DNA of 55,041 nucleotides from Planctomycetota bacterium (GTDB taxonomy: Bacteria > Planctomycetota > Planctomycetia > Planctomycetales > Planctomycetaceae). The stretch covers positions 1-55,041 of the forward strand of contig JAFEBS010000035.1 of NCBI GenBank assembly GCA_018242525.1, in the 5' to 3' direction. The notes beneath the pieces were generated by a model. It was given only the letters and a program-made list of their open reading frames with translations. It searched no databases and was not told the DNA's origin. The first letter of the stretch is position 1, and every line of letters starts with the position of its first letter. Of this stretch, positions 44,426-52,726 are shown piece by piece. A program made the translations under genes and the position numbers.

Positions 44426-45775
44426 ATGTTTCAATTTGAACTTCCTGGTGCCCGGCAACGGTTGTGCAATGGATTCACTCGCCGACAGACATTGCGATTG
44501 GGAGCCACCGGCCTGTTCGGTGGATTGACACTGCCAGGATTGCTGAGGGCCGAGGAGATCGCGAAGGCAGGCGGACAGCCGCGGACGGCGAAGGCCAAAT
44601 CCTGCCTGTTCATTTTCCTGGAAGGGGGCCCGCCGCAGCAGGACATGTGGGACCCGAAGCCGGACGCGCCCGCCGAGATCCGCGGGCCGTTTCAGACCAT
44701 CAGCACGAAGTCGCCAGGGGTCATTTTCACGGAACACTGTCGTGAATGCGCGAAGATCACCGACAAATTCACGGTCGTCCGCAGTCATTCGCATACTGAT
44801 AATGGACACGCAACCGGATATCACTATGTGATGACCGGACATCGTCCGACGTTCGCGGATGGCGAGTATCCGATCCCCACGAACGAGTTGTTCCCGTCGC
44901 TGGGATCGGTCGTCAGCCGTGAACTCGGAAATAGTGGGACGGTCCCCCCGTACATCAGCATGCCGCACCCGCTGTCTGCCGGCGGGCCCGGATTTTTCGG
45001 TGCCCAGTATGCCCCGTTTGTGATCGAAGCGGATCCCAGCCAACCCGATTTCGAAGTGCGGGACCTGGGCCAGGTGGATGGCTTGTCTGTTCAACGATCG
45101 GAACTTCGTCAGCGACTTCTAGCTGGCCTGGAAAAGCGCCAGCCACGCAGCGGCCGCGCCGCCGCGATGGGGACTTATTACCAGAAGGCTCGCGACCTGA
45201 TGACGTCGCCGGAGGCCCGGAAGGCGTTCGATATTCAGTCCGAACCTGTCAACGTCCGTGAATCATACGGCATGACGCAGATCGGCCAGAGCGCCCTGCT
45301 GGGTCGCCGGCTGGTCGAAGCCGGTTGCCGGTTCGTGGGCATCGACGCGCCCGGCTGGGACGTTCACTTCAACTGCTTCCCCAGCCTGCAGGGAGATTTG
45401 ATCCCCCCAGCGGACAAAGCGTTTGCGGCATTGATCATGGACCTGGATCAGCGGGGACTGCTCGACAGCACTCTGGTGGTAATGATGGGGGAAATGGGCC
45501 GCACACCCCGCGTGAACGCCCAGGCCGGACGTGATCACTGGTCGATGGCCCAATGCATCCTGTTTGCCGGGGGTGGCGTGAAACCGGGACAGATCATTGG
45601 ATCGACCGATGCCCAGGCCGCCTATCCGACCAGCGATCCTGTCAGTGTGGCGGATCTGCTGCGCACCATACACACGCTGCTGGGAATCGATGCCGACAAG
45701 GAGTACAACGATCCGCTGGGACGTCCCGTTCCGCTCGTGAACGGCGGGAAACTGATCCCCGGATTGATCGCGTAA
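44426..45775 (+). CDS. DUF1501 Tat-exported protein
   Basis: 449 residues. Tat-type signal (FTRRQTLRLGATGLFGG) followed by an alkaline-phosphatase-superfamily domain: CLFIFLEGGPPQQDMWDPKP at the start, HSHTDNGHATGYH, GWDVHFNCF, VVMMGEMGRTPRVN, GRDHWSMAQC and GSTDAQAAYP near the end. The DUF1549-DUF1501 pair is a hallmark of planctomycetes; the substrate is not established. The gene begins 16 bases after the DUF1549 gene with GAGGAG eight bases before ATG 44426 (a TTG at 44420 is too close to the ribosome site). It is the intact counterpart of the broken copy at 40033-41422. Confidence 0.9.
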   Translation: MFQFELPGARQRLCNGFTRRQTLRLGATGLFGGLTLPGLLRAEEIAKAGGQPRTAKAKSCLFIFLEGGPPQQDMWDPKPDAPAEIRGPFQTISTKSPGVIFTEHCRECAKITDKFTVVRSHSHTDNGHATGYHYVMTGHRPTFADGEYPIPTNELFPSLGSVVSRELGNSGTVPPYISMPHPLSAGGPGFFGAQYAPFVIEADPSQPDFEVRDLGQVDGLSVQRSELRQRLLAGLEKRQPRSGRAAAMGTYYQKARDLMTSPEARKAFDIQSEPVNVRESYGMTQIGQSALLGRRLVEAGCRFVGIDAPGWDVHFNCFPSLQGDLIPPADKAFAALIMDLDQRGLLDSTLVVMMGEMGRTPRVNAQAGRDHWSMAQCILFAGGGVKPGQIIGSTDAQAAYPTSDPVSVADLLRTIHTLLGIDADKEYNDPLGRPVPLVNGGKLIPGLIA

Positions 45776-45878
45776 AATCTCGCCGGATTTCCCGACATGC
45801 TCCCGATGTGCAAGCGCAGAAAATGAAATCTGGACGCCCATCCCTCGTGCGTCTCGTGAATGACAGTGAGCCTGATCG

Positions 45879-48245
45879 ATGCCAACGGGTTTTCCACCAA
45901 ACATGCTTGTTGCCCAACGTCTATTCTCGACGGTCGGCTTTCTGCTGCTGCTGACGCAACGCGTCTCGATCTGTCACGCGCAGTTGGCGCCGGAGATCGG
46001 GTACGTCCTCCCGGCCGGTGGTCGCGTCGGCACGACTGTCGATGTGGTGATTGGCGGATACGACTGGACGCCGGACATGCAGGTGTTTGTGCATGATCCC
46101 CGGGTCAAACTGGAAATCACGGGCCAACCAACGGGGGTGCTGATCACAGAGCCGCCGTATTGGTTCGGCTATAAGGCGCGCGGTTATGCCTGGCCGTTGG
46201 CGCGCGAATTCCCAGCGCGACTGACTATTCCCGCCGGTGTTTCACCGGGGCTGATTCGCTGGCAGGTGGCCAACGCCAATGGAACGTCTCCGGTCGGACA
46301 ATTGCATGTTGGAAGCACGCCCGAGATTGCCGAAGATCCCCGGCGAAAATCCCCTCAACTGCTTCCAGAGTTGCCGATCACCGTTTCCGGGCAGGTGCGG
46401 CGGATCGAGGAAATCGATCGCTATCGTTTCGGTGTGCCCAAGTCCGGTCCGGTGACGATCGAACTGACAGCACGTCGAATCGGGTCGCCACTGCACGGAA
46501 TCATCAAGGTCCAGGATCCCGCGGGACGGGTGGTCGTGGATGTGGCCGATACGGAAGGTCGAGACGTGACCGTCACCATGCGGGCAGAAGCCGGGGTCAT
46601 TTATGACTTGAGCCTGAACGACCTGGATTTCGCGGGCGATCGGTCGTACGTCTATCGATTGACGCTGACCGCGGCTCCACATGTCCTGGCGGCGTATCCG
46701 GCGGCAGGACAACGGGGCCAGACGCGTGCCGTTGAATTCGTCGGCGTCGGATTGGCAACCGGCACCGATGCGCTGGAAACCGTGACCCGTGATGTCACTT
46801 TCCCGGCGACAGGCGATGCCAAATCCATTGACGTGAATGTGGTGACCGACTGGGGAACTTCAAACACTGTCACGCTGCAGGTGACTGACCTTGCCGAGGC
46901 CGTGGAAACTGCCGCGGGCGAATCCACAATGTCTGCCCCCGGAGCCGTCACCGGTGCGATCGAAACGCGATTCGGATCAGATCAGCATCTGGTCACTTTG
47001 ACCAAGGGGCAGACGTGGGAAATTGCCGCACAAGCGAAGGCGATCGGATCGCCCCTGGACCTGGAGTTGATGGTCTTCGGGCCAGATGGCAAGCAGATCG
47101 CGACGAATGACGACATCGCCGGGACGACCGATGCCGGGCTGTCCCTGACCGCCCCCGCCGACGGGACCTATCGGATCGTGGTGACAGACAGGTCGGGTAA
47201 GAGTGGCAGTCGGGCCGCGAATTACCGGCTCAGCATGACAGCCCCCTGCGAAGATGTGGAACTTTCCATTCCCGCACAGTTGAACATTCACCTCGGGACC
47301 GTGGCAAAGCTGGCCGTCAAGGCGACTCGCAAGGGGGGATTCAAGGGACCGATCCCACTCACGCTGACGGGCTTGCCGACGGGCGTAACCGTCCCCGAAA
47401 ATCTGGTGATTGCCGAAGGGAAGGGCGATCTGACGCTCGATCTGACCTGTGCTGCGGACGCGCCGGCGGCTGCGTCACTCTGCTCGATCACAGCCACGCC
47501 ACAGATTGGCGGTCAGGCTGTCACTCGTCAGTCCACCCCAATCCTGATCGCGACGACGTTGAAACCGCGATTCAAACTGACCCCCGAAGGTTTGGACGAT
47601 GTCCGCAAGGTGCATCGTGGCAGCACGCATCTGTTTCCCATGTTGATCGAGCGGTTGGAGGGATACACCGGACCGATTACGCTGGAGATGACCGCCAAAC
47701 AGCAACGACATCGGCAGGGCCTGCAGAGCGATGAGTTTCTGGTGCCGCCCGATGCAAAACGGGTCGAGTATCCCATCTTTGTTCCCGAATGGATGGAAAC
47801 CACGAAGACCAGCCGCATGATCCTGAACGGCTCCGCACAGATCGCCGATCCGCAGGGAAATATCCGAACCGTGCTGCAACGACAGGAACTGCGGTTCGGC
47901 ATCCTGCCGGAAGGAGCACTGATGAAATTGACACACGGAGTCGGTGAGCTCAAATCCGCTCCGGGAAGTGAACTGACGATCCCCCTGGCGTTGTCACTCG
48001 CGCCTGTTCTGCAGGCCCCAATTCAGATCACGATCGAGCCGACGGAATTTCAGCAAGGCATGTTTATGGCTGACCCGCTGTCGCTCGCTCCGGGCCAGAA
48101 GGAAACGAAGATCCGGGTTCGTATTCCAGAAGGAGTCGGCCATGTGGGCGAACAGGAACTGACGTTTCGTGCCACATCGACAAAAGACGGTTGGCCGGTC
48201 GTTTCAGAAACGACGGTGTTGATCGACATTAGACCAAAGCCATAA
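45879..48245 (+). CDS. Large secreted PPC-type beta-sandwich protein
   Basis: 788 residues. A signal peptide (about 1-35, ending CHA) is followed only by beta-rich modules: an Ig-like/IPT module (PAGGRVGTTVDVVIGG), two pre-peptidase C-terminal (PPC)-like modules (RIEEIDRYRFGVPKSGPVTI; HLVTLTKGQTWEIAA ... LMVFGPDGKQIATNDD ... GTYRIVVTDRSG), and C-terminal Ig-like repeats. No catalytic motif. PPC modules are typical of secreted planctomycete proteins and may bind polymer or mediate assembly. It follows the DUF1501 gene after 103 bases and is probably cotranscribed. The start at ATG 45879 has no clear ribosome site; ATG 45903 is an alternative. Confidence 0.75.
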   Translation: MPTGFPPNMLVAQRLFSTVGFLLLLTQRVSICHAQLAPEIGYVLPAGGRVGTTVDVVIGGYDWTPDMQVFVHDPRVKLEITGQPTGVLITEPPYWFGYKARGYAWPLAREFPARLTIPAGVSPGLIRWQVANANGTSPVGQLHVGSTPEIAEDPRRKSPQLLPELPITVSGQVRRIEEIDRYRFGVPKSGPVTIELTARRIGSPLHGIIKVQDPAGRVVVDVADTEGRDVTVTMRAEAGVIYDLSLNDLDFAGDRSYVYRLTLTAAPHVLAAYPAAGQRGQTRAVEFVGVGLATGTDALETVTRDVTFPATGDAKSIDVNVVTDWGTSNTVTLQVTDLAEAVETAAGESTMSAPGAVTGAIETRFGSDQHLVTLTKGQTWEIAAQAKAIGSPLDLELMVFGPDGKQIATNDDIAGTTDAGLSLTAPADGTYRIVVTDRSGKSGSRAANYRLSMTAPCEDVELSIPAQLNIHLGTVAKLAVKATRKGGFKGPIPLTLTGLPTGVTVPENLVIAEGKGDLTLDLTCAADAPAAASLCSITATPQIGGQAVTRQSTPILIATTLKPRFKLTPEGLDDVRKVHRGSTHLFPMLIERLEGYTGPITLEMTAKQQRHRQGLQSDEFLVPPDAKRVEYPIFVPEWMETTKTSRMILNGSAQIADPQGNIRTVLQRQELRFGILPEGALMKLTHGVGELKSAPGSELTIPLALSLAPVLQAPIQITIEPTEFQQGMFMADPLSLAPGQKETKIRVRIPEGVGHVGEQELTFRATSTKDGWPVVSETTVLIDIRPKP

Positions 48246-48248
48246 CCG

Positions 48249-49727
48249 ATGGGGCAGGGCATCCTTTCACTGTTGCTGCGCTCGCTGCGGACCGACTCGC
48301 GTTCGCTGTTACTGCACCTGGCGTGGTTGGGGCTGTCGGTCGGAATCTACGTGTCGTTGTGCATGGTCATCTGGGGGCAACGCGCCATTGGAGCCCCCGG
48401 TTTGGGTTTTCTGAGAAACGTGGCCTACCTGGATGCCGCCATCCTGTATTTGCTGGGAACCCCCTTCTTTGCCGGAAGCATTGCCGAAGAACGTGACGAG
48501 GGGACGTTGGGACTGATGCGGATGGCTGGACTCGGTTCGCTGGGGATCCTGCTGGGAAAATCCATCGGCCGACTGGTTCAAGTCCTGGTATTGATGGCGA
48601 TCCAACTGCCGTTCTGGTGGCTGTCGGTCACGCTGGGAGGCGTCACATCGAACCAGTTGTGGTTGCTGGCCATCAGCCTGTTTGCGTTTGTGGTCGCATT
48701 GGCGGGGATTGCCACGGCCTGCTCGGTGGTCTGTTCGTCGACTCAGGCCGCCACGGTCATGACCAGCGTGGTGCTGGCGATTCACCTGTTGGCCGGCTTT
48801 GTGGAAGACGGAATCGGGTCAAGCCAAATCTTGATTTCAACGTCCATCTGGCAGCGGATCTCGGACATCCTTGCGACTGGATCCAATGAATCGACATGGT
48901 CTGTTCAGGTCGTGTCGAACCTCGTCGCCGGATTCAGTTGCTACGTGCTGTCGTGGCTGCTGTTCGGGACATTGCGTGACGAGATCGTGGCGGGGAAATC
49001 ACCATTGGCAATCTACCGCGCCTGGAAAATTGCGCGTCCCATGGCACATCGCGAAAGTCGCGTCTGGGGATTGTCCTGTACCTGGAAAGACTTTCAGTTT
49101 GTCCTGGGTGGCTGGCCTGTCCTGCTGCTGCGGATGGCCTTCTATGTCGGACTATTCCTGGCCGCGGGGCTCTTCAATTTTCAGTCGTTACTGGGTGGCC
49201 CGGGGGGCTGGGGGCAAACGCACGCCAGCTTTCAGTTCGCCCTGATCTTCGCGATTCCCTTTGATGCAGGACTGCTGTTCGCCGCCGCTCTTCAATCCGA
49301 AATCCGTGGCCAGACACTGTCGTTGCTGGTGATGCTCCCCCGCCAGTTTGGAAACTCGCTGGGGGAAAAGTTCCTGGGAATCCTGCCTGGAGTGGTTCCC
49401 GGAATCAGTGCGTTCGTGTTGAGTTGCCTGGCGGAGCCCCGGGCGTTTTTTCACAGCACGGACCAGTTCGTCGTCCTCACCAGTTGGATGATATCCATCC
49501 CGTTTGTGGCCGCGGTGTTGTCAACGTTTCTTCGGTGGGGGGCAGCCCCACTGGCACTCGCCTTGATGTTCGGCGGCTTGATATTACTGGATTGGTTGTT
49601 GTTCCGAACGTTGCAGGTCATATCCCGCGAGTTCACCGGCTATTGCGTTGGGTTCGGTTACTTGTTGCTGTGCGGGGTATGCGTACTGGTGATCATGCTG
49701 CGATTGGTACGACTGGCATCAAGATAG
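48249..49727 (+). CDS. ABC-2-type multi-spanning membrane permease
   Basis: 492 residues with about twelve hydrophobic helices. The N-terminal half has the ABC-2 permease layout: SIAEERDEGTLGLMRMAGL is the typical cytoplasmic coupling segment, then paired helices. No Walker motifs, so it would need a separate ATPase, and none is encoded in the window. The gene starts 3 bases after the PPC-like gene, so translational coupling is likely. Presence of a permease at the end of a DUF1549/DUF1501 run suggests export or membrane assembly linked to those secreted proteins, which is inference. The upstream three genes encode exported proteins. Confidence 0.75.
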   Translation: MGQGILSLLLRSLRTDSRSLLLHLAWLGLSVGIYVSLCMVIWGQRAIGAPGLGFLRNVAYLDAAILYLLGTPFFAGSIAEERDEGTLGLMRMAGLGSLGILLGKSIGRLVQVLVLMAIQLPFWWLSVTLGGVTSNQLWLLAISLFAFVVALAGIATACSVVCSSTQAATVMTSVVLAIHLLAGFVEDGIGSSQILISTSIWQRISDILATGSNESTWSVQVVSNLVAGFSCYVLSWLLFGTLRDEIVAGKSPLAIYRAWKIARPMAHRESRVWGLSCTWKDFQFVLGGWPVLLLRMAFYVGLFLAAGLFNFQSLLGGPGGWGQTHASFQFALIFAIPFDAGLLFAAALQSEIRGQTLSLLVMLPRQFGNSLGEKFLGILPGVVPGISAFVLSCLAEPRAFFHSTDQFVVLTSWMISIPFVAAVLSTFLRWGAAPLALALMFGGLILLDWLLFRTLQVISREFTGYCVGFGYLLLCGVCVLVIMLRLVRLASR

Positions 49728-49747
49728 TTAGAATTGCATGGACCTGG

Positions 49748-49777
49748 AACACCAGCCGGACGCGCGAGCGAGGGATT
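49748..49777 (+). repeat. Dispersed 30-bp repeat, copy 2
   Basis: Matches 5886-5915 at 26 of 30 positions in the same orientation. It lies in the 79-base gap between the convergent permease and sigma-54 activator genes. Confidence 0.6.
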
Positions 49778-49806
49778 CGTCGATGGGTGTCCAACTTGCT
49801 TATCCC

Positions 49807-51282
49807 TTACCGCAGCAGGCCGTACTTCTTCATCTTGTTGTAGAGCGTCACCCGGCTGATCCCCAGTTCCCTGGCGGTCTTCGTCCGGCTGAACGTGTTC
49901 TTGAACAGGGTCTGCTCAATGATGTCCTTTTCGCTCAGGGCGATCTGGCCACCCAGCGTTCGATCGTTCACGGCGGTTGGAACCGCTGCTGATGAACTGG
50001 TGACGTATCCCAGGTTAACCGTCGGATCGTTGGTCGGTCCGGCGGTTCCGGACAGGACGTGATGCGGCAGATTGGCGGAAGTCAGTGTCCCGTCGGTGCA
50101 GTAAATCACGGCTCGCTGGATCACATGTTCCAGTTCGCGAACGTTTCCGGGCCACGGGTAGTTGATCAGGGCACTGTACAGGCAGGGCGAAATGTGTTCG
50201 ATCCGCACGCCATGCTTGATGGCAAACTGCCGGGCGAACTTCTTGGCCAGCGGGACGATATCCATCCTCCGCTGTCGCAGCGGCGGAATGACAAACTTCA
50301 ACATGTTCAGCCGATAGTACAAGTCCGGCCGGAAGCGGCCTTGCTCCACCAGCGGTTGCAGTTCCAGATTGCTGGCGACGATCAGCCGGGCCTGGCAATG
50401 CTGAGTCTGATTGGAACCAACCGGCTCAAATTCACCCGTCTCAATCACCCGCAGCAGCTTGACCTGCTGTTCCGGTCCCAGGACATCGATTTCGTCGAGC
50501 AGGATGGAACCTCGTCTGGCGGCCAGGAATTTCCCTTCCTTGTCCGCATGAGCACTGGTGAACGCCCCCTTCATATGCCCAAACAATTCCCCTTCGATCA
50601 AGTCGGCCGGCAGGGCTCCGCAGGCGACCGGCAGGAACGGTTCATGACGGCGTGGGCTGACTTCGTGGATCAATTTCGACAGGAAGGTCTTGCCAGCCCC
50701 GGTTTCACCGATCAGCAGGATTGTGACGTCGTGACGGGCGGCGACTTCCAGGTCAAGCAGCATCTGCTGCAGTTGAGGTGAATTCGTTTCGAATTTGCGA
50801 CCCATCCCGGTCAGCACACCGAGCGGCTTTTCTTCACCCAGATCATTGGGCAGCAACGTCGACGTGGGACGCGGAGCCGCCGGACCCGGGGCCACGGTTT
50901 CGACCTCCACCTCCGCCGGAAACAGGGAATGAAACGCCTTCATCAGTGTCGACCGATCCAGCCTGCCGCGGCACATCGCGATGTCGTGCATCGCGGCATG
51001 TCGGGCCAGTGGTTCCGGACATTCCTCCGACGTGACCATCGCCACCCGCAACTTGGGAAACCGCTGGTTCAAAACTTCCAGGATGCGATTTTCCGCATGT
51101 CCGCCACTGCCAACCCGGCGAAAGTCGGCGACCAGTGCCTGAGGTTCCACGCGGCTGCTGAGATCAATCAATTCCTCCAGCGAGTCACACGACCGGACAT
51201 CGGCCTTCCCTTCAAACAATCCCGGTACCTCGGACGCCATAAGCTGATCGCGGCTGAGTACGACGATGACGGGTCTGGACAT
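49807..51282 (-). CDS. Sigma-54-dependent transcriptional activator with degenerate receiver
   Basis: 491 residues. The N-terminal 125 residues have receiver order with an Asp in ALVADFRRV, but no acidic pocket and no clear Lys. A central AAA+ domain has Walker A GETGAGKT, ELFGHMKGAFTSA (the sigma-54 contact loop, normally GAFTGA), Walker B GSILLDEIDVL, and the arginine-finger region RFRPDLYYRLNML. A Fis-type helix-turn-helix (FSRTKTARELGISRVTLYNKMKK) ends the protein. It remodels closed sigma-54 complexes. The start at 51282 gives the receiver; the frame extends to 51609 with no support. Target promoters are not known. It is convergent with the permease and divergent from ispD. Confidence 0.9.
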   Translation of the reverse strand: MSRPVIVVLSRDQLMASEVPGLFEGKADVRSCDSLEELIDLSSRVEPQALVADFRRVGSGGHAENRILEVLNQRFPKLRVAMVTSEECPEPLARHAAMHDIAMCRGRLDRSTLMKAFHSLFPAEVEVETVAPGPAAPRPTSTLLPNDLGEEKPLGVLTGMGRKFETNSPQLQQMLLDLEVAARHDVTILLIGETGAGKTFLSKLIHEVSPRRHEPFLPVACGALPADLIEGELFGHMKGAFTSAHADKEGKFLAARRGSILLDEIDVLGPEQQVKLLRVIETGEFEPVGSNQTQHCQARLIVASNLELQPLVEQGRFRPDLYYRLNMLKFVIPPLRQRRMDIVPLAKKFARQFAIKHGVRIEHISPCLYSALINYPWPGNVRELEHVIQRAVIYCTDGTLTSANLPHHVLSGTAGPTNDPTVNLGYVTSSSAAVPTAVNDRTLGGQIALSEKDIIEQTLFKNTFSRTKTARELGISRVTLYNKMKKYGLLR

Positions 51283-51636
51283 GGGAGGAAATCCTGTCGA
51301 GCGGCTTCGGATGGACTGACGGATCAAACGGGCAGATTTCTGTGTCGTTTGTTCAATCAGCGAAACGGTCTGATCAGGTGTTAAACAAATGGAGTGCCAA
51401 TGCGCCAGCCGAAGCTCACGTTTCGATTCCAATCCCAATGACAGTGGACAGTTAACGTCGTTTAACAATTCGGGGCCCAATCGCCGGCCGCTGGACGGAT
51501 GATGCCACACGGCAACGTGAACCCCGGTCCCGTGTTGCCGATTCACCACATGTTGCCGAGCGGAATCAGGGAAGCTACGATCCGACGAACTGGGCCGAAT
51601 CCAGGACACGTTTATCCAGTCTCAAGGTCAGTCGTC

Positions 51637-52377
51637 ATGCCCACATTTGCCGTCATCCTGCCTGCCGCCGGAAAGAGCAGTCGGTTTGCCACTCAACAGT
51701 CGAAGAAGAAAGTCTTCGTGGAATTGAAGGGGCGACCGGTCTGGGTCCGCACGGCAGAACTGTTTGCCAATCGGGATGACGTCGTGCAGACGATCCTGGT
51801 GCTCTCTCCAGACGACATCGAATGGTTCAAGGAGAAATTCCGCCCCAACCTGGCGTTCATGAACGTCGAGATTGTCGCCGGCGGCGCCGAACGAGCAGAC
51901 TCGGTCATGAACGCGCTGGCGCGTGTCCGGGCCGATGTCGATTTCGTGGCCGTCCACGACGCCGCCCGACCGCTGATCGTCAAGGACTGGATCAATCGTG
52001 TCTTTCGAGCGGCCCAGAATCACGACGCCGCGCTGCTGGCGACCCCGGTCACCAGCACGCTGAAACGCGTGGATTCCAGGAATCAGGTCCAGGAAACGGT
52101 CCCGCGAGCGAACTTGTGGGCGGCCCAGACCCCGCAGGTATTCCGCCGTCAACTACTCATGGATGCATATTCCCGCCGAGGAAATCTGCAGCCGACCGAT
52201 GAAGCTCAACTGGTCGAGCAATTCGGGCACCCGGTCCACGTGGTGGAAGGATCACCCCTGAACATCAAGATCACGTCGCAGGATGATTTCCGGATGGCGG
52301 AATTCCTGCTGGAAGCGCTGCCCAAAGAAAAGCTGCTAGGCTTTCTGCATCCGTTTGCCGACGAGCGATTCGAGTGA
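51637..52377 (+). CDS. ispD: 2-C-methyl-D-erythritol 4-phosphate cytidylyltransferase
   Basis: 246 residues. The IspD signature LPAAGKSSRF (CTP-binding loop; usual form LPAAG.G.RM), KKKVFVELKGRPV, GGAERADSVMNAL, FVAVHDAARPL, TLKRVDS, RANLWAAQTPQVFRR and TDEAQLVEQFGHPV are present. It makes CDP-methylerythritol in the non-mevalonate isoprenoid pathway. ATG 51637 is preferred because the conserved N-terminus starts there; the frame to 51499 is unsupported. AAGGT lies upstream. No other MEP-pathway genes are in the window. Confidence 0.95.
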   Translation: MPTFAVILPAAGKSSRFATQQSKKKVFVELKGRPVWVRTAELFANRDDVVQTILVLSPDDIEWFKEKFRPNLAFMNVEIVAGGAERADSVMNALARVRADVDFVAVHDAARPLIVKDWINRVFRAAQNHDAALLATPVTSTLKRVDSRNQVQETVPRANLWAAQTPQVFRRQLLMDAYSRRGNLQPTDEAQLVEQFGHPVHVVEGSPLNIKITSQDDFRMAEFLLEALPKEKLLGFLHPFADERFE

Positions 52378-52726
52378 CACGCTGACTGTCTTGATCCACC
52401 AATTCTGGGCAGGCACGGTGTCAGCAACCGTTGTGTTGCAATCTGCACGGAGATCGCTCACAGAGGCGCAGAGACACAAAGAGAACCCGGAAGAGATGGC
52501 AACGAATTGTTAACAGTCCTCGCCTCGTGATTCCCATTCTTGCCGCGGATTTCTCTGTGCCTTTGTGCCTCCGTGCGAAAACCTCTTTCCTCGACCGTTG
52601 TCCGAGACCCACCAATGTTACAACCGCGCCCGACGAAACGCATGGATCGGTCTCACGAACTCTCGGTTTATCCGTGTGATTTCCGTGTTTGATCCGTGGC
52701 CGTTTGATTGGTTATTAGCCCGCGTG
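52378..52726. other. Intergenic region with imperfect inverted repeat
   Basis: 349 bases after ispD and before the convergent FAD oxidoreductase, with no gene. Contains the inverted repeat described at 52459-52576 and a run of TCCGTG direct repeats at about 52671-52700. Confidence 0.5.
52459..52576. repeat. Imperfect inverted repeat (CACAGAG/CTCTGTG type)
   Basis: The segment at 52459-52485 (CACAGAGGCGCAGAG...) is largely complementary to 52550-52576 (TTTCTCTGTGCCTTTGTG...), with about 64 bases between. Similar CTCTGTG/CACAGAG repeats are scattered in many environmental bacterial genomes. Confidence 0.55.

Noticed and set aside
49748..49777. Attachment site or integron-type site at the dispersed repeat
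   Set aside because: No integrase, no tRNA and only a 30-bp imperfect match to 5886-5915.
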